A stretch of 64,000 nt of DNA from Atherinomorus stipes (taxonomy: Eukaryota; Chordata; Actinopteri; Atheriniformes; Atherinidae). The stretch lies in NCBI GenBank assembly GCA_023101725.1, contig JALJCO010007110.1, positions 186,001-250,000 on the forward strand, written 5' to 3'. The position numbers were made by a program, and so were the translations under genes. Under the pieces are notes generated by a model. It saw nothing but the letters and a program-made list of their open reading frames with translations, had not been told where the DNA came from and searched no databases. This document shows positions 49,501 through 61,227 of the stretch, piece by piece (positions within the stretch are counted from its first letter, which is position 1; each line of letters begins with the position of its first letter).

Positions 49501-51640
49501 GCTTTGCATTTACCTCATTAAGCTTGTTTTTAAACTCCTGATGCAGTGATTCATGAATAGCACCTGACAATCTGTACAACTGTCATTTTTAAACATGAAA
49601 ATGTTATGACATGCGATCAGAGGTGGGTAGTAGCGACTTACATTTACTTCATAACATTTGCTTGAAAAAATTTAAAACAAAAGTTCTCCTAAAAGTAATT
49701 TTACTGCACCATACTTTTACTTTTACTGGAGTAAATTTGTGAATAAGAAACTGTGCTGTTAACTGGATTTATACTCGTGCAGCGTCTGCGTAGCTGACAC
49801 AGAGGCAGTGAATGCTTTTACTTGAACGTAGGGTTACGGCATCATGCTGCAGTTTCTTTTCCAGAACTGCAGGCAACAACAGGGCTTTAACTGACCAGGA
49901 AACTTTTTTTTTCACCCCGATGGTTTGCTACAGCTGCGGCATGTATTTCCTCTTTTAGAACAGCAGTAGCAGTGACATTCATTCATTCATTCATTCATTC
50001 ATTCAGCCACAAAACCAAATCATCCGGAGGCACGTAACCACACTGACCAATCACCAGTGAGTTCTTTTGCGCGTCTACGTTGTCGTACTCGGGATGCATG
50101 TTGGAGGCTACGGTGGTTACGCAGACGTCTCACAAGTATAAATCCAGCTTTAGTCCGCTACATTGGGCAACACTTGATTCCTTACCTTTTTCTTTTATTT
50201 TTCATCATTTATTCAGTTGAATTTGCTTTATTTCTGCCACTTTCACCAATCCGATGTCGTAACAGTCATCACATGACTCATTTTCACCAATTAAACATAG
50301 ACATGCAGTCACATGACCACACTCTCAAACCGTGGTGGCACAGCTGCACAAACAAGCTCTTCACAGCTAGCAGACAGAGAATGAAACAGGTGAAAAATGT
50401 CAGGCCGCTGTCTGTAATGCTAAAACTGAGCAGAATGTAGATCTCTGGCCTCACATACAAGAAATGCTTCAGAGATTAAGATCTGAACTTTCACATAATC
50501 AACATCGGCTCCAGATGACCCTTTTATTTTTGGAGAGCTGTGAAGGTGTCACACGATCCAGTCATGATGGCCTGATACAGATCCAAAGATGAGGCTGATA
50601 AAGGTGCACTGGCTTGCTGGTAAATGTTAACATGATTTTTTTTTTTTTTTAGATAAATTAGTTTGTTCTCACTAATATTACTGTTCATGTGTGAGAGAAC
50701 AGAGATGTCCTTCAGTGGTCTGTGATCAGCATCCTAAAAGGGGGGGGTGGGGGGGGGAGTAGGTTATCTGGAGTGCGGATGTTGCTTCATGCAAAAGATC
50801 AGATGTGAAACTCTGTTTTGTTGGATTTGATAGACCATGTTAAATGGGAAATATGATAGTTATTTAATACAACAACAATATTTATTTAAATGTGAAACAG
50901 CAATCTACAGGTGCTGTTTCTTCCCATGTAATCCTCATTTTACAAAAGGGGGTGGTAAAGGTGGTGCCACGTGGGTATTTATTTTAATTAATGGTACTTT
51001 TTTTCAGTTCAGATTAAATGTGTATTTTTGGACCCCAATATATTAATGTAATGGGTTAAAGTGAAAAAAAAAATTATCAGATCACAATAAAACAGTTACT
51101 TGCATAGTTTTTTTCACCAAATACATTTTGTTACTCTTACTTGAGCAATTTTTGGTATTACTACTTTTTACATGTACACGGTAATGTTATTTTGAAGTAA
51201 CATTACTTTACCATGGGTACAATGTTTGGGCTACTTTACCCACCTCTGCATCTTGGGTTTAATTGTAAACTCCTGAAATACCCCCTGAACAAAATACATA
51301 ATATTTTTCTTTGTCAGGCCCAGCTGAAGAAGAGGGGCGACTCTGACAATCAAACTGATGCACCTATCTCCTCTCCTTCCCAACTGTCTCGCTCTCCCAA
51401 GTCTCCTTTCCTTCCACGAGCAGCGCGGGTGCTGCCCCCACCTGGCGGGAAAGACAATGAGTGAGCAACACTAACTAGATGTTTGTTTTCTGCTCATACA
51501 ACAAATCAACATATTGTTTATCTCAACCTGTTACTTAATGCATGCTGTTTATTATCTTTTAAAGCGAGGAGGGCTCACCCCAGTGGTTGAAAGAGCTAAA
51601 ATCCAAGAAGCGCTTGAGTCATTATGAAAATGAAAGCTAA
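29591..51640 (+). CDS. kiaa1671: KIAA1671-like protein (TNKS1BP1-related), ten coding exons
   Basis: Coding exons are 29591-30897, 31006-31090, 31864-34692, 35465-35590, 46381-46490, 48108-48270, 48408-48561, 49356-49489, 51318-51460 and 51565-51640. They sum to 5127 bases, or 1708 residues (human KIAA1671 about 1806). The N-terminal part is Pro/Ser/Lys-rich and looks disordered (many PKP repeats). Residues about 800-1195 form a very long Glu/Lys/Arg/Gln helix. The C-terminal part has ETDSQYGTWETGLRTDDS and ends SPQWLKELKSKKRLSHYENES, the region shared with tankyrase-binding TNKS1BP1. The molecular role is poorly known. The call rests on this C-terminus and on the CRYBB3/CRYBB2 neighbours, as on human 22q11.23. 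Exon 4 (phase 0) and the alternative exon at 42042-42314 can both join exon 46381. Confidence 0.85.
34901..35372. repeat. Inverted-repeat element in KIAA1671 intron 4
   Basis: The right end, read inverted, is AGCCCCGTTTCCACCAGCGG followed by GTCTGGGTCGAGTCGGGTCGG. The left end is AGCCCCG followed by the same GTCTGGGT/GGGTCGGGTCGG, but lacks the ~11 bases TTTCCACCAG. The body is rich in GGGTCGG and GGGTACCC motifs. It looks like a non-autonomous DNA transposon that lost part of one end. The target-site duplication is not clear. Confidence 0.65.
37472..37507. repeat. (TA)n microsatellite
   Basis: About eighteen TA units directly in front of the SINE head. Confidence 0.95.
37789..38684 (-). mobile_element. 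THAP-domain DNA transposon inserted in the SINE
   Basis: Ends GACCTATGGCTAAGCCACGC (37789) and the inverse GCGTGGTTTAGCCATAGGTC (ending 38684) are near-perfect inverted repeats of more than 20 bp. AATT occurs on both flanks (37785-37788 and 38685-38688) and may be the target duplication. The insertion interrupts an otherwise continuous SINE. Inside is a minus-strand THAP zinc-finger relic. P-element relatives and other eukaryotic DNA transposons use THAP domains for DNA binding; the superfamily is left open. Confidence 0.8.
38353..38530 (-). pseudogene. THAP zinc-finger exon relic
   Basis: From the ATG at 38530 the minus strand reads MVKRCAWGTCNSDTRYP, with the paired Cys of a C2CH THAP finger, followed by a short hydrophobic patch (RVYFLPF). 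A frame change in the middle leads to CSRPQHFIHVQLMNKDVYICSK, which resembles the C-terminal part of the domain. A good donor (GTAAGG) lies at 38352. The frame break makes it non-functional here. Confidence 0.65.
42042..42314 (+). CDS. kiaa1671: Alternative first coding exon of KIAA1671 (short isoform)
   Basis: From ATG 42042 an uninterrupted frame of 91 codons ends exactly at a GTAAGA donor (42315) in phase 0, the phase needed to join exon 46381-46490. It begins MEYLGDKLSVAHSQVSGW and is rich in Arg and Ser near the end (RESIRRFSLRSQQRLSLRRR). Codon structure and the good donor suggest real coding sequence. The predicted short isoform is about 350 residues and lacks the long helix. An in-frame acceptor (CTTGACAG, 42022-42029) means inclusion in the long form cannot be excluded. 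Confidence 0.65.
42315..46380 (+). other. KIAA1671 intron before exon 46381
   Basis: About 4.1 kb ending in a CTACAG acceptor. It holds a G-rich GGGGT run near 43031-43053. I saw no other gene, RNA gene or clear transposon. Confidence 0.5.
47425..47689 (+). repeat. Degraded SINE copy, same family as 37508
   Basis: This shares GCACGGGTTCTCTC, GATGGACTGGCAACCTATCCAGG and the tail CCCCTGCGACCCTGC, ending in GGATGGATGG. It is more diverged than the 37508 copy and in the same orientation, in a KIAA1671 intron. Confidence 0.7.
48718..49190 (-). mobile_element. Possible DNA-transposon remnant with a 71-codon ORF
   Basis: GC-rich DNA unlike the surrounding intron contains a minus-strand frame at 48782-48997 beginning MDVDQVMEVLVFAVRMFY. 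I did not find convincing terminal repeats. The call is a guess from composition and resemblance to dispersed fish ORFs; it could be unrelated. Confidence 0.3.
49618..51248. mobile_element. hAT-type non-autonomous element in KIAA1671 intron
   Basis: The left end CAGAGGTGGGTAGTA (49618) matches the inverse of the right end, ...TACCCACCTCTG (51248). Subterminal DNA on both sides carries the TTACTTTTACT/AAGTAACATT motifs seen in the hAT copy at 15768. The 8-bp flanks (CATGCGAT and CATCTTGG) agree only in part, so the insertion is old or the duplication has decayed. No transposase ORF. It hosts another element at 49763-50147. Confidence 0.8.
49763..50147. mobile_element. MITE nested in the 49618-51248 element
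   Basis: CTGGATTTATACTCGTGCAG, continuing into CGTCTGCGTA, is matched inverted at about 50113-50147 (TACGCAGACGTCT ... AAGTATAAATCCAG). It contains an (ATTC)n run of about seven units at 49979-50006. The target duplication is unclear. Confidence 0.75.
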
Positions 51641-53460
51641 ATAAATAAGGTAAGATAGATTTTGAATGTGTTGTGTCTCAGCTTTAAATGCCATTAACCA
51701 AGAGCTCATTGTTTCACCCATCTTTTGACACTTGTTTTCCTCATCTTCCCCTACAGGTTGCCTTAACAGATGAATCTGTATGAATTGAAGCCTTAACGTT
51801 TGACCCAGGAGAGGGTAGGAGAGGGTGGATCTACAGCTGCTGATTTTTTTTTTTTTTTCTTTTTTGGGGGGGGGCCCCCTTTTCCCTTCTGGGTCGATAA
51901 ATGTGCATGGTGCCTTTTTATGGAGAGTCTGCCTAATGGAAAAATAAAAACGAGCTAGGACAAAAACATCAGGCTGCTCTGCTTCATCCATTTCATGCTC
52001 GAACCTGTGGAAACTCTGCTGCATCTGGAGGAACTCCACATGAACACTTTAACAAGGGACCAGGAGAAAACAAGGAAAATGGAGGGCGCGGAAAAAAGCG
52101 ATCGTTTGCTGTTATTTCCTGTCACATTTCTGGACACATTTTCATTTGTGGGACCACTACACCTCTATATCCTGGACTTGCTTTTTGTCATGCTGGAGGA
52201 CAATCCAGCCAAACCTTTACAAGATGTTTGTTTGTAGTTTCCTCGCTCAACTAATAACACAAGTTGGCTGTGTTTCCAACAGCCGAGTGTGCTGTATCTG
52301 TGGAGTTTATTTAAAAAGAGGTCACATAAGCATTGCCATAGGATAACATTTCAGACACTAAGAAATTTTTGAATCTAGAGAACAAATCATTACTGACTTG
52401 ATTGTCTGTGGAAGCGTGTGTCATGTTCATAAGTGTAATGAGGAAGTGTTAGATTTGTATTAATGATTTAAAAAGAGAGCTAGTTTTGAAGAAAGAAAAC
52501 AGTACAAAGCATCACTACAATAGAGGCTGCTCGGCCTTTTTCTACAATACTCTACAGCCTAATGGTGTCACAGTTGCTGCATACTGTAAATATATATATA
52601 TATATATTTTGTCTGAATATCTGCTTGGTTTTCTGGATGAGGGAGAGGGGGCTTTTTGGACAAGTGACATTATATCTATCTATATTACACACTCCAAATC
52701 AGCACAAACGCACTATAATCAGCCTGTCTTCCCTCCTTTTGATAGACAGATGATTGTAGCTGCAAGCATCCAATAATACTGTAAGCCATACTGTCATCTT
52801 GTAGCCCTAACATGCTCCTCAATCATGTTTTGACAATTTCTTTCCAATGAATGTGCAATTTTCCCTTTTTTTCACCCCCTCATTTAATGTGCATGCACAA
52901 TCTCTCCTGTCACATCAAGCTTTTTGCTGTAATTGACAGGCTCTGAGTGTCGGGAGTTGGCTCACTCTACTCTATGCTGGCAAGAAAACAAATCTGTACT
53001 ACCTTCTGTATAACTCCAAACAAATGTGAACATTTGCACCTGTGTTAAAGCTCAACTTCCTCTTTCACGTTTGCCATCCACCCACTTTACTCTGCGCTTC
53101 TTCAAAGCACTTTGTCACTTGATGCACTACACCACTGACCTCTGCCACCTCTTGTTGGCTGTGGCGTCTGTGTGGTCAGCCTGCGCATGCAATGCAAGTG
53201 AATGTGTTGATGGAGACTTCAGAGTGGTTGTCCCTGTTTTTTTTTCTTTGTTGTTGTTTTTTGGGGGGGGGGGCTTTTTTTGTCTTCTCCTTTTTGTATG
53301 TGGACTTCTTTCTGTCGTAAAATGTGAGGGTTTATTTTTGATGTCCATCTTTTTGTCCTTTTTTTTAAAAAATGTTATTTGAAAGTAACAAATATATTGC
53401 ACTGTGTTGTATTGGCCAGTGTCCTTAAGTGCATAAATTCTTAATAAAAAAAAGATCTAC
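51641..53460 (+). other. KIAA1671 3' UTR with an intron
   Basis: Ten bases after the TAA, AATAAG|GTAAGA (donor at 51650) and a matching acceptor CCCCTACAG (ending 51756) define a 107-bp intron in the 3' UTR. AATAAA occurs at 51943-51948 and again at 53443-53448, so both a short and a ~1.8-kb 3' UTR are possible. Low-complexity T/G runs lie at 51846-51874 and 53240-53280. Confidence 0.65.
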
Positions 53461-53905
53461 TTAACTTGAGTTAAAGCCTCCAGTCTTTCTTTTTTTTTTT
53501 TCTTTTTCTTTATCAAGTCACCAGGTCTTACATTATTCAACAAGGGATGAGAGGAATGTTTTGAAGGATCTAATAAGACAGTGAACTTCTTTGTGGAATA
53601 TGTTGGATGTTATTGAAAAGAAAGAAATGATTGCATGGTTTGAGATTTGGTGTAGTCTGAGAGTCTGTGTATATTTGTGTGTGTGTGTATGTGTGTGTTT
53701 GTGCTGAGCAGGCCTGTTTGCTGAATCCTCTTGGCTCTCTCTCCCTGTGCCCGCACACAGCGCTCACTGGCAGCCAGGCGGACGGGCAGGGCAGCCTGTG
53801 CCAACACAGCTGCCTATTGAGAGGCAGCGTTACGGACACAATGTGAGCGACAGACTTGCTGTATCAACAGCTCCCCCTTTTCTGCTGTTGTGGCCAGAAA
53901 TAAAC

Positions 53906-54008
53906 CATAAATACCCCCCCGTCCCTGCCCTCTAATGGCTCAACCCCACCAAACACCAAGTGGTACCGAAAAAGAGGGACGCTACCACTTCCTAGCAGGC
54001 ATACCCAG
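53906..54008 (+). promoter_or_regulatory. crybb3: CRYBB3 TATA box and non-coding exon 1
   Basis: CATAAATA at 53906-53913 is a good TATA box. Transcription would begin about 25-30 bp on, near 53938, and exon 1 would end at CATACCCAG|GTAAAA (donor at 54009). Beta-crystallin genes typically have a short untranslated first exon. TGCTGA half-sites for large Maf factors occur upstream at about 53702 and 53719. Confidence 0.55.
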
Positions 54009-54340
54009 GTAAAAGCCTTCTGGACACACAGGAATCAATAACAGTGGTGTTTTAACTCCAGTGGAGTTGGATGATTCTGCAACAGTGAAGAGCCATGTTC
54101 GGATGTTTTTGGTATCTGGGATAATAATGGAACCTTATGACGGATGTATAAATTATTATATGTGGCTGTTAGATGAATCGATGCTTTGTTATGTGAAAAT
54201 GAATCCTCTTCATCTCAGTTGAATTTGCAGCTGTGACATTGAGCTTCCCTCCTATCTGTTCATGTGTACATGTACGATTGATGGTGCTCTGTCTGTGTGT
54301 GTGCTGCTGCAAAAAAGTGGAGGAGCAGTGGATCAGGAGG

Positions 54341-55693
54341 ATGTCAGAGCAGCAGAGTGCCCCGGAGCAGCTGGCTGCTGGGAAGAGCCAGGGTGGAGCT
54401 GGAGCTACGTATAAGGTGCTGTAACAAACTTTTAAGAGATGAAAACCTGGTTTGTTCAGGGATAAGAATGCTTATAAGATCTTGAATATACAGACATAAG
54501 AAGTTGCAAGTTACGTCTGCAGGTAAAAACAAAATCTAATTTTAATCTCATGACCAAGAAGTTTATTACTGATAACAGCTTTTTCTGTTGGCACATTTGT
54601 ATTCGACTGTGAGCCACTTAATTAAGACCTTTCTTGCTAATATCCTGGGGTCTACTTTAGTGAAATGCTGCTTTCTGTCTGTGATCCAGGTGGTGCTTTT
54701 TGAGTTTGAAAACTTTCAGGGCTGCAAGGCGGAGTTCTCTGCAGAGTGTAAAGATGTGACAGAAAAGGGGCTGGAGAAAGTTGGCTCTTTGATTGTTGAG
54801 TCAGGACCGTAAGTAATGCCACTCCCAGTCTCTCAGAGTACATTGTGCTGTGCAAGTTGGTCATGTTGGTGAAGCAAAGCTCTTCTTCCTCTTAGCTGGG
54901 TGGGGTACGATCGGCACGGGTTCACAGGGGAGCAGTTTATTCTGGAGAAGGGCGAGTATCCACGCTGGGACACTTGGACCAATAGTCAGAGCAGCTACTC
55001 CCTCTTGTCTCTAAGGCCACTCAAAGTGGTGGGTGTTATCACTGATTGTAAAACTCACTCAGATGCTATGAATTACAGCACACCTAAGTGTGTGGTGTTT
55101 ATGACGCAAGATTTGATGATCTGGGGAGTATTTGTGTCCGTTTCTCCTTTGTAGGACAGCGCTGAACACAAGCTACACCTGTATGAGAACCCTGGGTTTA
55201 CTGGCAGAAAGATGGAGATTGTTGATGATGATGTGCCAAGTTTGTGGGGCCATGGTTTTCAGGATCGTGTAGCAAGTGTCAAGGCTCTTAACGGAACGTA
55301 AGATTCCTCCTCTAACTTTATTTCAACTATCTCTCACATTGCTCCTGGTAATTCTTTGAACTTTTCACTTGACATATTTTGTTGCCACCGTCTGATGATT
55401 TTACCACAGTGTCTGTTTCTTCTTCTTCCAGATGGGTTGGCTACATGTACCCAGGCTACAGGGGTCGGCAGTTTATCTTTGAGCGAGGAGATTTCAAGCA
55501 CTGGAACGACTGGGAGGCCCCCGCGCCCCAGATCCAATCTGTCCGACGTGTGCGGGATATGCAGTGGCACAAGAGGGGCTGTTTCATCGTTCCTGACCCC
55601 GCCCCTGCTCCCGCTCCTGGCCCTGGCCCTGTCCCAGACCCCGATCCTTCCCCAGCACCTCCTGCCCCTCCTGCTACAGCTGGGGCCAGCTGA
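54341..55693 (+). CDS. crybb3: Beta-crystallin B3 with Pro/Ala-rich C-terminal extension
   Basis: Coding exons are 54341-54415, 54690-54808, 54896-55028, 55155-55297 and 55432-55693, summing to 732 bases (243 residues; human CRYBB3 is 211). The product is a structural lens protein with four Greek-key motifs in two domains, one motif per exon from the second coding exon on. The N-terminal arm [19 protein letters not shown] matches human CRYBB3 closely. Each domain has the usual Trp-rich core ([28 protein letters not shown]). After CFIVPDP the frame continues for about 30 residues of Pro, Ala, Gly and Asp before the TGA, an extension that human CRYBB3 lacks. AATAAA at 55814-55819 ends the gene. 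Confidence 0.95.
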
Positions 55694-58600
55694 GCAGGAT
55701 TCCCACCTGCCTCCCAACCCCACCCTGCCCACAGTGCCTGCCCTCTGCCTTAACCTAACCATGGCAAAAGCTGCTTGTGCCCAGTGACGAGTGCCATGTA
55801 TATTTCAGTGGCAAATAAAGGTTGTTTGATCTGGAGTTTGTTGGTGATGTTATACTTGTACGTCAAGGTGAAAAATGCTCACTTAAGATTTGAAGAAACC
55901 AGAGTCAGAGATGTAAAACTGGCCTCCATGTGGAAACAATGTAGCTTACATTTGGCAGACATTTTTTCCTCAAGATAAACTGCAGATGTCTTTTGAACTG
56001 AATTTACTTTTGAGTCATGTGTGCTGCTTTCAATGATTGTGTTTTCTTAGCTAAAAACCTCATCCAGCATTAAAAGCCCATGACTGATTCAGTGGATATG
56101 TGCATATGCATCTGCTTAACAGCAGTGGAAATGATGTCATGCTGTATGTATGCTTGCAATTAAAACAGAGTGCACCGCATCCCCTTCAATAGTCATCATT
56201 TTATAGTTAATGGTACTCATGATGTATGGTCACCAGGAAAAGAGATGTAATCAACTACATCAATGTTGTGCAAGTACTGAAATGTGCTTTCAAAACTTTA
56301 GCTTTCATTAGTGGAATAACAGTTCTCTGGTTTTAATCAGTCATCATCTGTGCTGTGAAATCTTTTTGGAGGTTCACATGCAGATTTATTCTCTTGCAGA
56401 TTTGTAGATCTTAAAGACTAGAAATTATTCCATCCATAGCATCATTAATAGAAGTTTTTTTTCTCCAAACTTTTCCATTATGGTGTGTTATCAAATCTCC
56501 TTCAGATTTTCTGAGGTCATTCATGAAGGTTGGTGTAATGAAAAACAAAACAATTACCCATAGTTAACTTAGTGTATCTCTGATACACTGTCAGAATTCT
56601 TAGTGTAATCTAGGGCTGGGCTGCAGGCGACCTTTCCATGTAAATATGAAGCTTTCAATGTTGCATGAATCTTTCATAATTTTAGAGTATGTAAGACCAA
56701 CACAACAAGGTGGCAAAGCAATGCGAAGCCAGATATCTTTCAGGATCCCCAAATTCTTTGACAGAGACTTTGGTAGACAGTTAGTTGTGAATGTGTGCTT
56801 AGATTGATTTTAAGCTAAGAGGAAACATTTTTGTAAACACTGTTTTTCTCAACTCTTTCATTTTGAACCTGTGACACATAACAAATATCATCCAAGGAAA
56901 ACAGCACTAATAGTTAATCACTGATCTCTAACGCATATAATTTAGAGTCATGCAAAGGAAAAAAACCTCCAAACTAAATAGTAAATGCCTCCTCTCAACA
57001 GTAGCTATATCCCTAATCTGAATTCCCCCAAATTTTCACTGCTTGTCAAAATGAACAGTAAGATTCACTGTTCATACAACAGGACTTCATACCTCAGTTT
57101 ACTGCTGCAGTGTGGTTTCTCAGTGTGCCATCTTGCTGTTTTGAACTTGACTCACACAACGAAAAATTAAAAAAATACAAAAATGGTCTTCTATTGACCT
57201 TTATAGGCATCTCCACCCAAATCAGAGCTGGATTATTCCATGAACTTCCTTTTTAGTTATTCCGTGAAACTAAAATCAACACTCATGGCAAGATTACTAT
57301 GAGGAGCTTCTAAGTTGCCTGTTTATGACTTTAAAGCAGCAACGATAGAGATCAACTCAGAAAACTTTTATTTACTGCCTGAACACCCCTGTCAGTAAAT
57401 GTTAGGAGGACTTAAACTTTTAAAAAGTGACATATGACAGTCATAGTTAATGCGAGGGCAGGTAAAAAGGGTTATTAACCTATATGCAGACTATCTGCTC
57501 TGCTATATGATGGGAACATAATGGGGGAAACAGAATCCCAACATATATGAATAGAAATTTAAACATATAAAGTATCATAACATTCAATATAAAAAGAATT
57601 TCCCCACTACGCCTGAGTAGTTCTGTTCTCAATAGTGTCCTTACTTTTAGCTCTGCTGTATTTAAGTGTTGTGTATAATTTAAATGCAAAGATCTGCATT
57701 TCACACAATAAGTTTATGTTAAAAGAAAATGTGTACACCAACATAAGCTTAAATTAAACTGTGACTCCTTGTAGCAATGCTAAATGAAGTTCCTTTGTTT
57801 GAGGAGAAATTAAGGGGAGGCACTACAGGCAAAACCCCCACTTTTTCACCACCTGGTCAGTTTTGAAATTTTTGTTTTGTCCCTCTTTCAACATGTTTTC
57901 TTTCAGACTAGTGTAAAAAAAATGTCCAAAATAAACATTTTAGGGGTTTATTTCATGATACTTTGTCTGATGCACCCAAATCCCATCAAAATGGAGCTAA
58001 AGTTGCTGTTTTCTCAAAATGAGTACTCTGGGTAAAAAAAATCTCCACTTCAGCAGCACTTAAAGAAACCAAACTTAGGTTTTGCTCCTGACTGTATTCT
58101 TAAAGTTTTCACAGAAGGATCTTTTGATATCTCGTTGTTCACAGCCTGATTTATATAACATTTCATCCCAAAAATATGCCAAAAAATTAAGTTTTTCCTG
58201 GTTGTTGACAGAATATTCTAAACTGTGAAATGATAACTAGAGATATCCAAATTCCCCTACTGTATGTAAAAACTTTTGGCTTTAATATGTGAACAAAATT
58301 CAAAAGGAACTTTGAACCTGGTTTAATCCTGTGTTTAGATTTTTTTCCTAGAAATGTATGCAAGTTTGTGCATTTTTGGCTATATAACACCCAATTTGCA
58401 TATTCAAACATAAAATTTCAGAAAACTTGTAATACAAAAAATCATAGCTCTAATGTGAGGGAAAAAAACAGGAAAATTTCCTAGTGATACCAGTGATTTA
58501 AGTTTTTTTTACCCTATTTACCTGTATTGTCTCGCCTTAATAAAAATTCAACATTATATATGTCAAAAGGCCAAAATACAGAAACATTGTAAAAATGGAA

Positions 58601-59371
58601 TTAAGCAGAGATGTATACAGTGTTTGTGCTAGTTGTTGAAATCAAGAGTTCCTACAACTGATGGCAACATAGAATGTATTTGAAAACAGTGCATCCAAGC
58701 ATATGCAGAACTTTACTGATGCAGTTGTTTGGCAGTTTAGCCCAGGAGCACCCAACCTTGAGACTGACCTCCTCCTAACAGCCTTAAATAAAACTGAGCG
58801 GGTTAATGTTAAAAGAAAGAAGCTCAAATTAATAAGCACAAGTTTGTCCTTGCTGTTACTAACATCATAATCATAATTCATGCAAACTTTCTGTGTTTTA
58901 AGTGTTCATAGTAATGGCTAGATAGATTAAGTAAAATACAAATAACAGGATTTAAGTTGGAATTTTTGAGGAGGAAATACAGTATCGCTTTAAAAGAAAA
59001 CATTCAAGTGTGTGAATCTTAAATCTATATTCAAAGTTAAAGTACAGTGTGGTTTCCTTCTGTCAGCAGGCAACAGAAGGTATGTTTGGTCAACAGGTTT
59101 ATGTCAGGAATCCAGCCTTCAGGGCCTCTTCCTATTCATCAAAGTGGTCATATTGAACAATAAACCTATTTTTTTCTTTCTTTTTCTGCCCATCTAATTT
59201 TCTAGAACCAATATAAACAAACCTTCACTTGTGGAAATATTCAGCAGTATTTCCACTGTTATTCACCTCAGTTCCAATCTCTCCAGCCCTGTAAAACCCA
59301 TCTTTTGCAATCCTTCTCTCTCTCTCCCTCTCTCTCTCTCATTGTAGGTGTGGGACTCTTGGCACTGTTTG
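55694..59371. other. CRYBB3 - CRYBB2 intergenic
   Basis: After the CRYBB3 polyadenylation signal, about 3.5 kb of AT-rich DNA shows no gene-like ORF, RNA gene or clear transposon. A (CT)n run lies at 59316-59340 near the CRYBB2 promoter. Confidence 0.55.
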
Positions 59372-59632
59372 TGCTGAATCATGTGGATATCAAACAATGA
59401 AAGGCTGGACAAAACTGACAACTAATGAAATAACTTTGTGGGAGTGTGACACCCCGGGGTGGGGGGAGGTTGCATGGTGACCCCTCATTTCAGTCTGCTG
59501 GGCCTATGGCAGGCCGATCTGCAGGCCAGTTTGGACACTGTGGGTACTGTTGGCAGAGTTTCCACCCCTGGGCGTCCCATATATATTGAGCTCATCATGC
59601 CATCACAAACACACTGGCACAGACAGGTACTG
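59372..59632 (+). promoter_or_regulatory. crybb2: CRYBB2 promoter and non-coding exon 1
   Basis: CATATATATT at about 59578-59587 is a TATA box. Exon 1 would begin near 59608 and end at GGTACTG|GTAAGG (donor at 59633). TGCTGAATCA at 59372-59381, about 235 bp upstream of the start, resembles a Maf response element (TGCTGA-n-TCAGCA). The next exon begins at 59961 after TTCTTTTCAG, just ahead of the ATG. Confidence 0.6.
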
Positions 59633-59985
59633 GTAAGGGGTTCATGTCTGTTATGCTTTAATTCTTATAAAGTTTATACTTATTTTTCCTCAGAATTCGT
59701 CGTCTTTTTGCCGCTATGATTTAAGTTAAATATAAGCAATTCAATACATTCATGCAGCATTGTTGTAATTCTGAAAGCCGATATATTTTTATGGGAGGGG
59801 GGATAAACAAATACATTTGTGTGCAAAAATAACAGAAACAAAACCCCCAAAACCTTTTTAAAAACAAACAAACAAACAAAAAAAAACTTTCAATTCATCA
59901 ATATTTGCTTAGCCCACCCAAAAAAACCATAGTTATCTTTTTGTCTACCTTTCTTTTCAGTTTCATCCTTGCCAATCCGTTCACT

Positions 59986-61227
<1,242 letters not shown>

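Noticed and set aside
54341..55693. CRYBB1 as the identity of the first crystallin
   Set aside because: The Pro/Ala tail recalled beta-B1, but the N-terminal arm (EQ..APEQ.AAGKS), the core and the position beside KIAA1671 and CRYBB2 fit CRYBB3. The beta-B1 Pro/Ala arm is at the other end.
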